From Pristionchus mayeri (taxonomy: Eukaryota > Nematoda > Chromadorea > Rhabditida > Neodiplogasteridae), in contig BTRK01000004.1 of NCBI GenBank assembly GCA_036245805.1, forward strand, positions 46,440,690-46,504,689: a DNA stretch of 64,000 nt. Direction: 5' to 3'. The notes below the pieces were generated by a model that saw nothing but the letters and a program-made list of their open reading frames with translations, made no database searches and was not told the DNA's origin. The first letter of the stretch is position 1. Each line of letters begins with the position of its first letter. The position numbers were made by a program, and so were the translations under genes. Positions 54,258 through 64,000 of the stretch are shown here, one piece after another.

Positions 54258-56202
54258 ATGACTCATCCTCGGAGTAAATCGTTGGCCCTCATCTCGAAGT
54301 CTACTCGATTGATCGTCTCTCTACAGAATCGATATTGGTGAGTCGATAACACTTCGTGAGCCGGTACTATATCGTATGATAACCATTTCGTACTGCTGCA
54401 TTTGAGATATCAGAGGCGGCATTACAAAATAGTTCTCATCCGACCTAGTCCCCCCCCGAGCCTTGCTCTTTCCATTGAACACACTCTCTTCTGTCCATGC
54501 GGACGAGAGAACGCACAATTTCTGTGTTCCTAATATTTCTTTTTTTCGATTTAAATTCGAGTGTATTTCTGTATTCCCGTGATCTAGTTACTTCGGGATG
54601 TATTGCTATTATTGTATTATGGAGTGAGTTCTTTGTAGTGACTTCTCCATCTCTGATGACCACACCACGTTGCTGTTCCAGTCGGTATGCATATTCGTTT
54701 TTATATTTTTTTGGTTTTTAGTACGTTTTGGTTTTCTGCCACACAGTATTAAGCGCAAGGCAGACCACGGACAAAACCGAAAAGCGCACCTAATACTTTA
54801 ATTTTCTATGAAAAAATGAACGAATTGACCACTTCCGTGCTTCGAAACAGATTATGATCATTTGTGTTTCACTAACATTATGAAATGGAATCGGTTTTAG
54901 AGACCCAATTGTTTTCACAATTGGTTCATATTAAAACTCGATACAGTAAGCTGAAATTTCGTGCAAGAGTAAATTTGTTGCTTTTTGAATTTGAAAAGGA
55001 GCGCGAAATGAGCTTTTGCTTTTGCACGGGACAATACTGTGGCCAGTTGCATTCGCACCTAGAACCGCCGAGAGTATGCGATTTTTGTGAGAGAGTTGTC
55101 TCGATCTCTCTTCATCGCATAATCCCGTGCTATTTAGAAGCGCGGACCTCCCATCTCGAGCATCCATCTTCAATTGAGCGCAGCTGAACACGGAGTGGTA
55201 TTATTTAAAATCTTTTTTAAAAATATTAAGCTCAAGATGAAAAAGTTACAAAAACAAAGAAAAACGAAACAGAATTTATGATACGATTCGCCGTTTTGTC
55301 ATAGAGCTCCATAGCTGTGCACGACACGGTCGGGGGGGGGGGGGGTGCCCGCCGGCGGTAGGCCCCCCTTTTTTCCGGCAACGTATAGGGGGGTCATGGT
55401 GAAAATCGATAAAAGGTCATTGGTAGATCAAGACTAAGTACCATAACCAATCGATAGTACATTATCGACTGATACCGTATATGGCTACCGTAACCCTCAA
55501 TTATCGCGAACTAACTTTTTTTCCAAAAAGTCAAATTACCATAACCAATCGATAGTACAGTACCCCCTGATACCGTATACCGCTACCGTAACCCCGAATA
55601 TCGCGAACTGACTTTATTTTTAACAAGTCCCGAAACGGGGTTCAATCGATTCTACAGTACCCAAGTAACTACCGTAACCCAGTTCCTTGGGTCAGATCCA
55701 GTTCCTTGGGTCAAACATTTTTCTAAAAATCCAAAATTGAGAAGACAAATATTTTAAAGTATCATACCGTTTCTCTAATTATTGTTGAATAATTTTGCGT
55801 CAGGTTTAGGATTTTTAGAAAAATGTATAAAATTTTTAGAAAAATGTTTGACCCAAGGAACTGGGTTACGGTAGTTACTTGGGTACTGTAGAATCGATTG
55901 AACCCCGTTTCGGGACTTTTTAAAAATAAAGTCAGTTCGCGATATTCGGGGTTACGGTAGCGGTATACGGTATCAGGGGGTACTGTACTATCGATTGGTT
56001 ATGGTAATTTGACTTTTTGGAAAAAAAGTTAGTTCGCGATAATTGAGGGTTACGGTAGCTACATACGGTATCAGTCGATAATGTACTATCGATTGGTTAT
56101 GGTACTTAGTATTGATCTACCAATGACCTTTTATCGATTTTCACCATGACCCCCCTATACGTTGCCGGAAAAAGGGGGGGGGGGTGCCTACCGCCGGCGG
56201 GC

Positions 56203-56238
<36 letters not shown>

Positions 56239-59200
56239 ACACGCTCCTTGCACAGCTATGTAGAGCTCGATAACATAACATAGAGCAGGTCATGTATTCG
56301 TTAATTTTTTTTACTTTTTACAGATCCAATCGCTTGATGTTCCCTGCCACAAGGGTAGAAGTGGATCAGTGAGAATCGATGCCTTCTGTCTTACCGTATT
56401 CGGAGCCTCGGACCCAATCGAGAACGTCATCTATGGTGTGAGTTGTGTGTAGTGCTGGTTTCGAGCACCCTTATGACGAAGACGCGCTGTGGGAAATACG
56501 GTTGAGATTACGAATAACAGTTGGCGCTTTGATAGCGCGAGTGTGGGGAATTTTCCCGATAGTTTTGAAGAATTTGTATGTTTGCTGACTCTTTATCTGG
56601 TGCGAAGTCGAATGAAAAACCGAAGTCGAACTCTTGGAGTCCTGTGGTATATTTTCTGGCGTTTTTGGCTCAAATCAGAGAGGTTTCAAGCACTCGTCTG
56701 ATAATGAATCAAAACGCACTGCAGAGGGTATTCTACGAGTAATACGATGGAAACGTGATCAGCGTTTTTCCTGTGAAATATTTTCAATTTAACCTGCGCA
56801 GGAACTTGCATTTCTCTCTTCGCGACTGACTGGAGAGGCCTCAACGTTCAATCTGCTGGTGAAACTCACCTTTGGCGGGTGAGCTGAAGCCTCATAACGC
56901 TTTTTTCATATAAATCGTATTTTTACGTGAAAATCGACTGAAAAGCTACGAAATTCAAACTATAATTGAATATTATTCAGGAAGATTTCCGTTCCAAATA
57001 TGGCGAAAATTACATCGGCTGTTCTTCGTGTCGATTATATCCCCGTCCCAGTTAGTAAGGAGGTGAGAAAATTATTGTTCTTTTGAGTTTTTTATAGAAC
57101 AAATTACAAATATGTACAATGGTAATGTTAGGTATAGACTTCTTCTTGACTAGGCTGGCGGGAGAACAGTGATATCACTGATAGGTCGGCGCTTCTTGGA
57201 CATTCTACTATAGATAGGTTAGGAAGTGGGCCAGGGGAGGTGGGGTGGCCCAAATATCAAGAAGTGCCGATAGGCTATTACAGTAATCGTGAGCAATGCA
57301 TTTAAAATATTCGGCAATCTAAAAAAGCTTAAGGTGCTCGGACTCACGTCAGATTTCTTCTACAATCTCTTCTACTGCGATTTCATGGAGAAAATAACTG
57401 GAACTTTCAACATTGGCCAGGTTTGAATCGAGAATTTCTTAGTGAATGGAATCCTAAAGACAGGTATCATGAAAATGTAGCATCGTGTGATAATAAATTA
57501 TAATTTTGCCGACAGAGCTAGTTTGTTTGACTATGTGATCTTGTTAACAGGTTAATCCTGTAGCATTCATTTCCTTTATCGATTCTCTCACGCAGAGACG
57601 TAAGAAAGTGGATTCAGGTAAACGTTTTTAATTAATTATTTTTTGTTTTGCGAACTCATTTTCCGGCACTAGGTCGGATGAGAACTATGACGTAATGCCG
57701 TCTTTGATATATGAACATTAGTATGACATCATATGTATATTTGCAGTCGAAGATGCTCTTTCAATGTTGAATCTGGCCGATCGATTCTGCTTTCAAATTC
57801 CGATTGTACTGAAGGGAATTCTACCGTATCTCAAGGAATTCAAACTGAATACGATGTCGAAGAGAATTCGTCGTATAACTCTGGCGAAGTTTATGGATCT
57901 CTCTACCAGATGCGGTGGCAATGAGGAGTTTGTGGTAGGTCAACGATCATTAATTATGCATTAATTGTTAATTAATCATTAATTATGCAGTATAAATTAC
58001 GACTTTTTCATGCCGCCTTTATATAACAAAGGCGGCATGACGTCATAGTCCTCATCCGATCTGGTGCCTTCCAGCTCTGGATCTTCGAGTCATGTCAGTC
58101 TGCGATGGAACTGAGCAGCGTGGCACAGAGCAGTGCGACGACTCTCGCTCGTCATCAGAAGGAGTTCTTCCAGGTCAGTTCATCAATTGATCAACTAAAG
58201 TTACATTTCATTTCTCAGAATTATGATAGGCACTAGGTCGGATGATAACCTTTCCGTATGATAACCAAAAAATGGACCATTCTGTCGAACTTTCTCTTTG
58301 GTTATAATCCGGAAAGCTATCATCCAACGGTGATCATCCGACCTAGTGCTTGGTGATAGGATGCTCCATCTAGATTGCAAATGGAAAGTGCATCGTATGA
58401 ACATGAAGTTACCATGGTAATCATATTGGTGTGTCCGGAAAGTTCGTATAATTTTTTGTTTTTATTTTTTATTCAATGCTTTACAATTCTCAGTGGCCAA
58501 TGTATGCCCCCTTCTTTCTCACTACCTCCCTCCAGCGATTGGGCAGGGTCTCGATTCCTCTCTTCCAGAATGCGGGTTTCTTCGAGACCGCCCAATTCAC
58601 GAAAGCCCTCACAACTTCATCTCGATTCGTGAACTTCTTTCCTTTGCAGAAGTCAGAGAGAGAGCGGAAGCAGTGGTAGTCGCATGGGCAGAGATCCGAG
58701 GAATACGGTGGATGGGGAATCCTCTCGATCTTCAGCTCGTCCATTTTCTTCTGGGTCATCTTCGCTCGATGTGGGCGAGCATTGTCCATCAGAAGAAGAA
58801 TTTTGCCCTGGTTCAGGAGTATGGGAGGGACTCTGATCGCGACATCTTCCAGTTGTTCAGAGAAGAGGTCGGCATTGATGCTGGTGCCAGGGGCGAGGAT
58901 CTCCCACTAGATGGGACCGAGCACTGAGAAGAAGAAGCAGAGGAGTTCCTTCTTTCCGTGCTCTTCCTTCTTCGGGACGGGCGTGGGCTTCTCATCTGCA
59001 TCCACCCATTGCAGTCTCCTCATAGGGTTATCGTACGTGATCCACTTCTCATCTGTAGCGATGATGGAATTGACCCATCGAAGATTGGATCTACGATGGA
59101 GTAATTCCCGACAGACTTGAACACGATTTTTCAGCTGTTCGGGGGAGAGGTCATGGGGAATCACTTGTGGGAGTTTCGGCTTCTTCCCAGATGGACGGAG

Positions 59201-60698
59201 GATATCGGACACCGTTGATCTGGGAGTACCAGTATCCTTCTTCAACTCACGCACACTGGCCATGGGCTTGCGCTTCAGTGTGCGGAGAACGAGAGGCTGA
59301 TCGAGGGAGGGAGGGCGTCCAGAGCTTGGTTGATCATCGAGACCAAACTCCCCTTTCTTGAAGCGGGAGAACCACTTATAGCAGAAGGGTATGGAGGGGG
59401 CGTCAGCTCCTTCCGACTGGGCCAGGGCAGAGTGGGCCTCCTTCACGGATCGGCCAAGACGGTAGTAATGAAGTAAAACTGCTCATAGGTAGAGATGGGA
59501 GTCCTTCACAAGAATCAATGTAGCAACTAGGGGACTGATTAAATCCTCTCACTACTCAACGTCAGAATGATGCAATACATTGTTGACAAACAGATTGCGC
59601 AATCACTGCATTTGATCGCGAACTGACTTTTTTCCGAAGCATTATACGAACTTTCCGGACACCCCAATATATACATATATTAATTATATTTACACAATGT
59701 TAATGACATTTATCATTTAGGCCCTGTCGAACAAGCAGATGGAGGATAAGCAAAAGACGAAGGAGAAGGTTAATAATAATAATACTGATAATAATAATAA
59801 TAACAATAATAATAATAATAATAATAATGATAATAATAATTACACTTAAGATCCTGTCTGTCAAACTGGCGGATCAGAAGCGGATGGAGAGAGAGGTGGT
59901 CAACCAAGTGCAGAAAGCTCTCTCCGCTCATCGTCAGACGCACACGGTGATTATTATTGTTATTTTTATTGTTATTATTGTTATTTGTATTATTATTGTT
60001 ATTGTTTTTGTTATTGTTCTCTCATCCTACCTGGTAGTCAGATCAATACTCTTCTCGGTGACTTATACTCTGTATTTCAGTGCCAACCAACTCCGGAGTC
60101 ACTCGAATGGATCATAGACCATAGTAATTCGTGGTTTGTTGAAAGAGAAGGAGAAGAAGGAGCTGGACGAGGAGGAAGAGAAGGAGAAGAAGAAGGAAGA
60201 GGAGAAGGAAGAGAAGGAAGAGCAGGTGGAAGAGGAGGAACAGGGGAAGAAGGAGGAAGGGAAGGAGAAGGAAGAGGAAGAGGAGGAGGAGGAAGAGGAG
60301 GTAGAGGAAGAGGCAGAGGAGGAAGAGGGGGAGGAACAAGAGTGGGAGAAGGAGAAGAAGGGGAAGGAAGAGGAGGAAGAGGGGGAAGAGGAAGAGGAGA
60401 AGGAGGAAGCAGAGGAGGATATCGTAATGCAGGTAATTTTCTCTTCATGCTGTACATTCTCTCGACCGAGTGGTGAGAGAGTGTGTAGTATGAAGAGACT
60501 GTGGCATTATTATTCGAACTTTAGGAGGTACAGGAGGCAGGGGAGGAAGTGGAGGAGGAGAAGGATGCGGAGGCAGAGGGGGCAGAGGAGGTGGAGAAGG
60601 AGGAGGAAGAGGAGGTAGAGGAGAAGGAGGAAGAGACAAAGGACCCCATCACGATGTTTGGGGAAGAGTATCATTCTCTTCCTAGAGGATCATTTTAG
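54258..60698 (+). CDS. BTB-like protein with coiled tail and glutamate-rich C-terminus (5' end uncertain)
   Basis: Exons: possible first 54258-54337 (SKSLALISKSTRLIVSLQNRYW, like the second half of an F-box), then 56324-56437, 56802-56878, 56981-57062, ~57328-57420, 57551-57617, 57747-57934, 58075-58173, 59721-59768, 59851-59946, 60118-60432, 60525-60698 (TAG). Phases close from 56324 on but exon 1 does not join directly, so an exon is missing. VNPVAFISFIDSL followed by DALSMLNLADRFCFQIPIVL and ILPYLKE is the BTB C-terminal pattern (adaptors for CUL3 ligases). Then come KMQDK-type helices and ~160 residues of Glu/Lys, ending PITMFGEEYHSLPRGSF. A ubiquitin-adaptor role is inference. A mariner is in the 58.2-59.7 kb intron and an inverted repeat in the first intron. 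Confidence 0.6.
54348..54452. repeat. Diverged palindromic MITE
   Basis: Right end TAGTTCTCATCCGACCTAGT is clear. The left end is diverged and shares TATGATAACCATTTCG-like sequence with the variant at 58229. Confidence 0.6.
54885..55187 (+). CDS. Short Cys/His-rich open frame, hypothetical
   Basis: 100 codons from ATG to TGA within the first intron of the BTB-like gene. The C-terminal half has closely spaced ligands (CFCTGQYC..H.H, then CDFC...H..C...H..H), a zinc-binding look. No family recognised and no splice links to neighbours in phase. It may be a remnant exon or transposon fragment. Confidence 0.3.
   Translation: MESVLETQLFSQLVHIKTRYSKLKFRARVNLLLFEFEKEREMSFCFCTGQYCGQLHSHLEPPRVCDFCERVVSISLHRIIPCYLEARTSHLEHPSSIERS
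55303..56268. repeat. Long inverted repeat (foldback) with poly-G/poly-C shoulders
   Basis: The arms of ~430 bases are nearly perfect, e.g. CGAAACGGGGTTCAATCGAT against ATCGATTGAACCCCGTTTCG. The loop is ~110 AT-rich bases (55735-55845). Outer parts: GAGCTC.CATAGCTGTGCA on both sides, then a run of ~16 G (55333-55347) on the left and ~30 C (56206-56237) on the right. Direct sub-repeats 'accataaccaatcgatagtac' also occur twice per arm. No coding frame. Confidence 0.9.
57665..57732. repeat. Palindromic MITE, right arm truncated
   Basis: GGCACTAGGTCGGATGAGAA..CGTCTTTGATATATGAAC..GTATGACATCAT. It ends 8 bases before TTTGCAG. Confidence 0.78.
58010..58068. repeat. Palindromic MITE, left arm truncated, abutting an acceptor
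   Basis: ATGCCGCCTTTATATAACAAAGGCGG..CTCATCCGATCTGGTGCC followed directly by TTCCAG, the acceptor of the exon at 58075. Confidence 0.8.
58229..58349. repeat. Palindromic MITE, variant with different inner arms
   Basis: The outer ends GGCACTAGGTCGGATGATAA and GATCATCCGACCTAGTGC belong to the family, but the inner arms are CTTTCCGTATGATAACCAAA / TTTGGTTATAATCCGGAAAG without TGACGTCA. Confidence 0.8.
58426..59667 (-). mobile_element. Mariner (DD34D) transposon copy 2, 1242 bp, TA duplication
   Basis: Ends TTGGTGTGTCCGGAAAGTTC / GAACTTTCCGGACACCCCAA, flanked by TA (58424-58425, 59668-59669). Same length as 35225-36466, with few differences, and opposite orientation. It is in an intron of the BTB-like gene. 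Confidence 0.93.
58490..59506 (-). pseudogene. Mariner transposase, start codon lost, two stops
   Basis: Same protein as copy 1. The ATG of copy 1 is AAG here. An early TGA replaces an Arg codon 8 codons in (revcomp of ctcata at ~59485). The TAG after VLGPI (58909-58907) is shared. All three catalytic Asp positions (ATDEKW, LLMDNARPH, CPCDYH) are kept. Confidence 0.88.
59769..59846. repeat. (AAT)n microsatellite
   Basis: Runs of AATAATAAT with occasional TAATGA fill the small intron between the exons at 59721 and 59851. A (TTA)n/(ATT)n stretch, the complementary type, fills the next intron at 59950-60015. Confidence 0.9.
60140..60650 (+). repeat. Purine-rich (GAGGAA)n coding low-complexity tract
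   Basis: GAG/GAA/AAG/GGA repeats span two exons of the BTB-like gene. The tract is open in a Glu/Lys frame and also in a Gly/Arg/Glu frame (60081-60473). The Glu frame is chosen because it joins in phase to the last exon's unique end. Confidence 0.85.
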
Positions 60699-61381
60699 AT
60701 TATCCATGTAAATATTTCATCCTTGTTGTTGTTGACCATTCTGATATACTCTGAGTATACTCTGTCTGTGTTATTACTTTCGGTGCTATTTATAATTGTT
60801 TTCTTCTTTCGTCAGTAGCTAATTCTAAGTTTGTTTGGGCAAGAGTGTTTTGGGCTCGAAGTAAGTTACCGTATGTTACCGTATCCTGGTTACCGTACCC
60901 TTCTAAGGTCCATCCAAATCATTGTGATTTGCACCAACTATCTTTATCGTTACGCAAAATTGCTGCTGTTGGAGAGTAAAGTAATTCTATGTTCAATTTT
61001 ATTATTGTTCTAGCTAGGAGACGTTATTCTAACTTCTTGTAACTGATTAACTCCCTGGAATTGGATATTAGAGGTCTCTTTTTGCACAAAGTGCTCGTTT
61101 TCTCACTCTTTCTGGCTGAATTTCACAAAGCAGAAGATTCACTGATACTGAATCCTTTCGCTCTCATATTCGCTAAGGTTCTAGGGTGAGCGATCAGTTC
61201 ACATTCTAGCTCATTTCTTATTGCACGCATTGATCCGGTCTTTGTAGACTATTTATGCGAACCCTAATGGAAGGCTACGTGTTTATGGTGATACATGTAG
61301 CAAATTTATATCATGTTATAATAATTATGATATTACCATCACATTATTACCGTTTTAGCAAAAATTGTTGAAATTTGGGAG
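60699..61381. other. Intergenic region after the last gene
   Basis: No gene recognised. Short accessory signals only: 'taccgtat' runs at 60868-60900 and AT-rich sequence. Confidence 0.4.
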
Positions 61382-62341
61382 AGTGATGAAAAATGGCATT
61401 GGCAAGAGATGGTCAGTCCCCGATTTTCGATATGTCCATTTAGAAGCCTTGGGGAAAGTAAAGTACGGTAATACGAGGCATATCGCTCTGTTGAATCGGC
61501 AAAAAATCCGGGGCTCGATCAAGAGGAGATTCCGCTCCACTGCAGCTACTAAGTGATGAAAAATGGCATTGGCAAGAGGTGGTCAGTCCCCGATTTTCGA
61601 TATGTTCATTTAGAAGCCTTGGGGAAAGTAAAGTACGGTAATAAGAGGCATATCGCTCTGTTGAATAGGCAAAAAATCCAGGGCTCGATCAAGAGGAGAA
61701 TCCGCTCTTCTGATGCTTCTAAATGATGAAAAATGGCATTGGCAAGAGGTGGTCAGTCCTCGATTTTCGATATGTCCATTTACAAGCCTTGGGGAAATTA
61801 AAGTACGGTAATAAGAGGCATATCGCTCTGTTGAATCGGCAAAAAATCCGGGGCTCGATCAAGCGGAGATTGCGCTCTGCTGCAGCTACTAAGTGATGAA
61901 AAATGGCATTGATAAGAGGTGGTCAATCGCCGATTTTCGATATGTCTTATTAGAAGCCTAGGGAAAAGTAAAGTACTGTAATAAGGGCATCTCTCTCTGT
62001 TGAATCGGCAAAAAATCCAGGGCTCGATCAAGAGGAGAATCCGCTCTTCTGATGCTTCTAAATGATGAAAAATGGCATTGGCAAGAGGTGGTCAGTCCTC
62101 GATTTTCGATATGTCCATTTAGAAGCCATGGGGAAAGTAAAGTACAGTAATAAGAGGCATATCGCTCTGTTGAATCGGCAAAAAATCTGGGGCTCGATCA
62201 AGAGGAGATTCCGCTCGACTGCAGCTACTAAGTGATGAAAAATGGCATTGGCAAGAGGTGGTCAGTCCTCGATTTTCGATATGTCCATTTAGAAGCCTTG
62301 GGGAAATTAAAGTACGGTAATAATAGGCGTATCGCACTGTT
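61382..62341. repeat. 170-bp satellite array, part 1
   Basis: Unit starts (AGTGATGAAAAATGGCATTG) at 61382, 61552, 61722, 61892, 62061 and 62231, so the period is 169-170. Two subtypes alternate: ends GCAGCTACTA (type A) and GATGCTTCTA (type B). Units keep a partly open frame, but stops and frame breaks vary. Confidence 0.95.
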
Positions 62342-63427
62342 CAATTCAATTCAATTCAATTGTTTATCCGCCAGGGTAAGTATATAGGAAATGTGCAGAG
62401 AGTCTTCGATATCTTGCGGTGAATTTGGTTGTATAGCAGACAAGGGATACCACAAATCAAACGCCCCCAGGGTCGCTAGCGGCGCTGATTCGAGGGAGGG
62501 GAGAGATAGGTCTTGAATTTATTTTAAAATGGTGGACTGGGGCTTGGGTGGGGGCAGCAGGTAGGGTTAAAGTCGCAAGAGCGATTCGGAAGTAAAGGAT
62601 ATTGCGGGTAATGAGAGAAGGTAACATCGGAAAAGTTTAGGTGAGCTTGTTACGATTTCATTGGAGAGCACGTTCCATCTATCGATAGACCTCGTCACAA
62701 AACTCGAGTGAGACTTAGGAGTAGTGAAAGGCAAAGAAAGACGCAACGCGTGAGCTCTACGAAGATTACGAGTGAGTGGCGAGATTTTATAAAGAGAGGA
62801 GTGATCGCAAGAGTAGAAGCCATGAATAGACTTATGAAGAAAGAGGAGATCAGAAATTAAACGCCTTTGCTCAACGCCTTCGCCTTTGTTTGTAAAGAAA
62901 GAAGGGAAATTCTTTGAGGGTAGGATGTGTACGGAATATTACAACGGGCAAAAATACGACGCGTAAAGTTACGTTGAACGCTTTCTATCGAATTTGCAAG
63001 AGCAACCGCAGTTGGAGACCATACAACTGAGCAGTATTCGAGTAATGGTCGGATGAAAGTCACAAATGCGCGGCTATACAAGCAATGATCAGAGGAGTAG
63101 AAGCATTTGAACATAATGTTTACTTGGGCTCTTGCTTTTGAGATAATTTTGGTGATATGATCATTAAACTTTAGCGAATTGATGACTGGAGGAAATGGGA
63201 GTGAAGAGGAGCTTTTGCATAGATCTTAAGATCATCTGCATAAATACCGTATTTAACTTCAGAAGGAAGTCTTTTAGCCAGGTCATTAACAAATAGAATG
63301 AATAAAAGAGGTCCAATGCAAGATCCTTGAGGCACTCCTGAGGTGATAATTGTGGGAGAAGACATAATATTTTCGATAATTACGCATTGAGATCTATTCG
63401 AAAGATAATTTGCGATCCATGAAAAAA
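62342..63427 (-). mobile_element. 5'-truncated LINE fragment splitting the satellite
   Basis: The minus strand carries RT pieces. 63440-63171 includes SGVPQGSCIGPLLF and the catalytic YADD. 63114-62857 includes FVTFIRPLLEYCSVVW. It ends on the left in (CAATT)4, its 3' tail on the minus strand. The satellite is broken after ..CTGTT and resumes with GTTGAATCGGC, so the duplication at the insertion is at most a few bases. A different LINE family from the one at 49-52 kb. Confidence 0.82.
62857..63427 (-). pseudogene. LINE reverse-transcriptase fragment
   Basis: Two frames. The upstream part has the RT palm (VPQGSCIGP, YADDLKIY) and the downstream part the thumb/C-terminal region typical of CR1/Jockey-type elements (RPLLEYCSVVWSP). 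The frame changes between 63171 and 63114. The N-terminal two thirds of ORF2 are absent. Confidence 0.75.
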
Positions 63428-64000
63428 GTTGAATCGGCAAAAAATCCGGGGCTCGATCAAGAGGAGATTCCGCTCTACTGCAGCTACTAAGTGATGAAAA
63501 ATGGCATTGGGAAGAGGTGGTCAGTCCTCGATTTTCGATATGTCCATTTACAAGCCTTGGGGAAATTAAAGTACGGTAATAAGAGGCATATCGATCTGTT
63601 GAATCGGCAAAAAATCTGGGGCTCGATCAAGAGGAGATTCCGCTCTACTGCAGCTACTAAGTGATGAAAAATGGCATTGGCAAGAGGTGGTCAGTCCCCG
63701 ATTTTCGATATGTCCATTTAGAAGCCTTCGGGAAAGTAAAGTACGGTAATAAGAGGCATATCGCTCTGTTGAATCGGCAAAAAATCCGGGGCTCGATCAA
63801 GAGGAGATTGCGCTCTGCTGCAGCTACTAAGTGATGAAAAATGGCATTGGCAAGATTTGGTCAGTCCTCGATTTTCGATATGTCCATTTAGAAGCCTTGG
63901 GGAAAGTAAAGTACGGTAATAAGAGGCATATCGCTCTGTTGAATCGGCAAAAAATCTGGGGCTCGATCAAGAGGAGATTCCGCACGACTGCAGCTACTAA
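63428..64000. repeat. 170-bp satellite array, part 2 (continues past window)
   Basis: Unit starts at 63490, 63660 and 63830, all of type A. The array resumes at the same phase at which it was broken (GTTGAATCGGC), so the two parts were one array. Confidence 0.95.

Noticed and set aside
58493..58927. 144-codon + strand frame, also present at 36399-35965 on the minus strand
   Set aside because: Antisense shadow of the mariner transposase in both copies.
60077..60639. Pro/Leu-rich minus-strand frames
   Set aside because: Complement of the purine tract; compositional artefacts.
61365..61556. 63-codon frame in the first satellite unit
   Set aside because: Other units break the frame with stops and indels, and no start or splice context is shared.
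61382..64000. CRISPR-like array
   Set aside because: The units are 170-bp tandem repeats without spacers, in a eukaryotic context.

Overview
The window looks like nematode chromosomal DNA, probably from a free-living clade V worm; this is inference. All recognisable host genes are on the + strand and are cut into many short exons with GT..TTTCAG introns. There are F-box, BTB-like and C2H2 zinc-finger genes, many short foldback elements, and a short run of the nematode telomere unit TTAGGC inside an intron. Nothing bacterial or viral-genome-like is seen.

Host genes, left to right: (1) three tandem paralogues of an unnamed family, at 724-2883 (5' part uncertain), 3253-17307 and 17648-22685. 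Their C-terminal exons align and may encode a LOTUS-like winged helix behind Pro/Tyr-rich or Arg/Ser-rich N-termini. (2) A related set of coiled-coil plus C2H2 genes at 23255-29100 and 29437-38678, and a decayed copy at 41523-43157. (3) An F-box gene at 43509-53288. (4) A BTB-like gene with a glutamate-rich tail at 54258-60698. Two tRNA-Ala(AGC) genes lie antisense in introns of the third gene of the first family.

Mobile DNA makes up much of the window and sits mostly in introns. It includes a complete but broken Ty3/mdg4-type LTR retrotransposon (8114-16653, 4-bp target duplication, tRNA-Pro-type primer site) and two near-identical solo LTRs of another family, each with its own 5-bp duplication. 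There are two RTE-type LINEs, one of them interrupted by a tRNA-derived foldback, and two other LINEs. Two 1242-bp DD34D mariner copies lie in opposite orientation and share an in-frame stop. Two further mariner-sized elements lack a transposase. About 16 copies of one palindromic MITE family carry TGACGTCA cores. Several unrelated foldbacks are also present, and a 170-bp satellite closes the window and is split by a LINE fragment.

Exon limits come from splice consensus, reading-frame phase and comparison between paralogues, without transcript data. For the first-family genes at 3.2 and 17.6 kb and the zinc-finger genes at 23 and 29 kb, phases close through nearly all exons, so those models are fairly firm. 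The first gene, the 3' end of the F-box gene and the 5' end of the BTB-like gene are uncertain.
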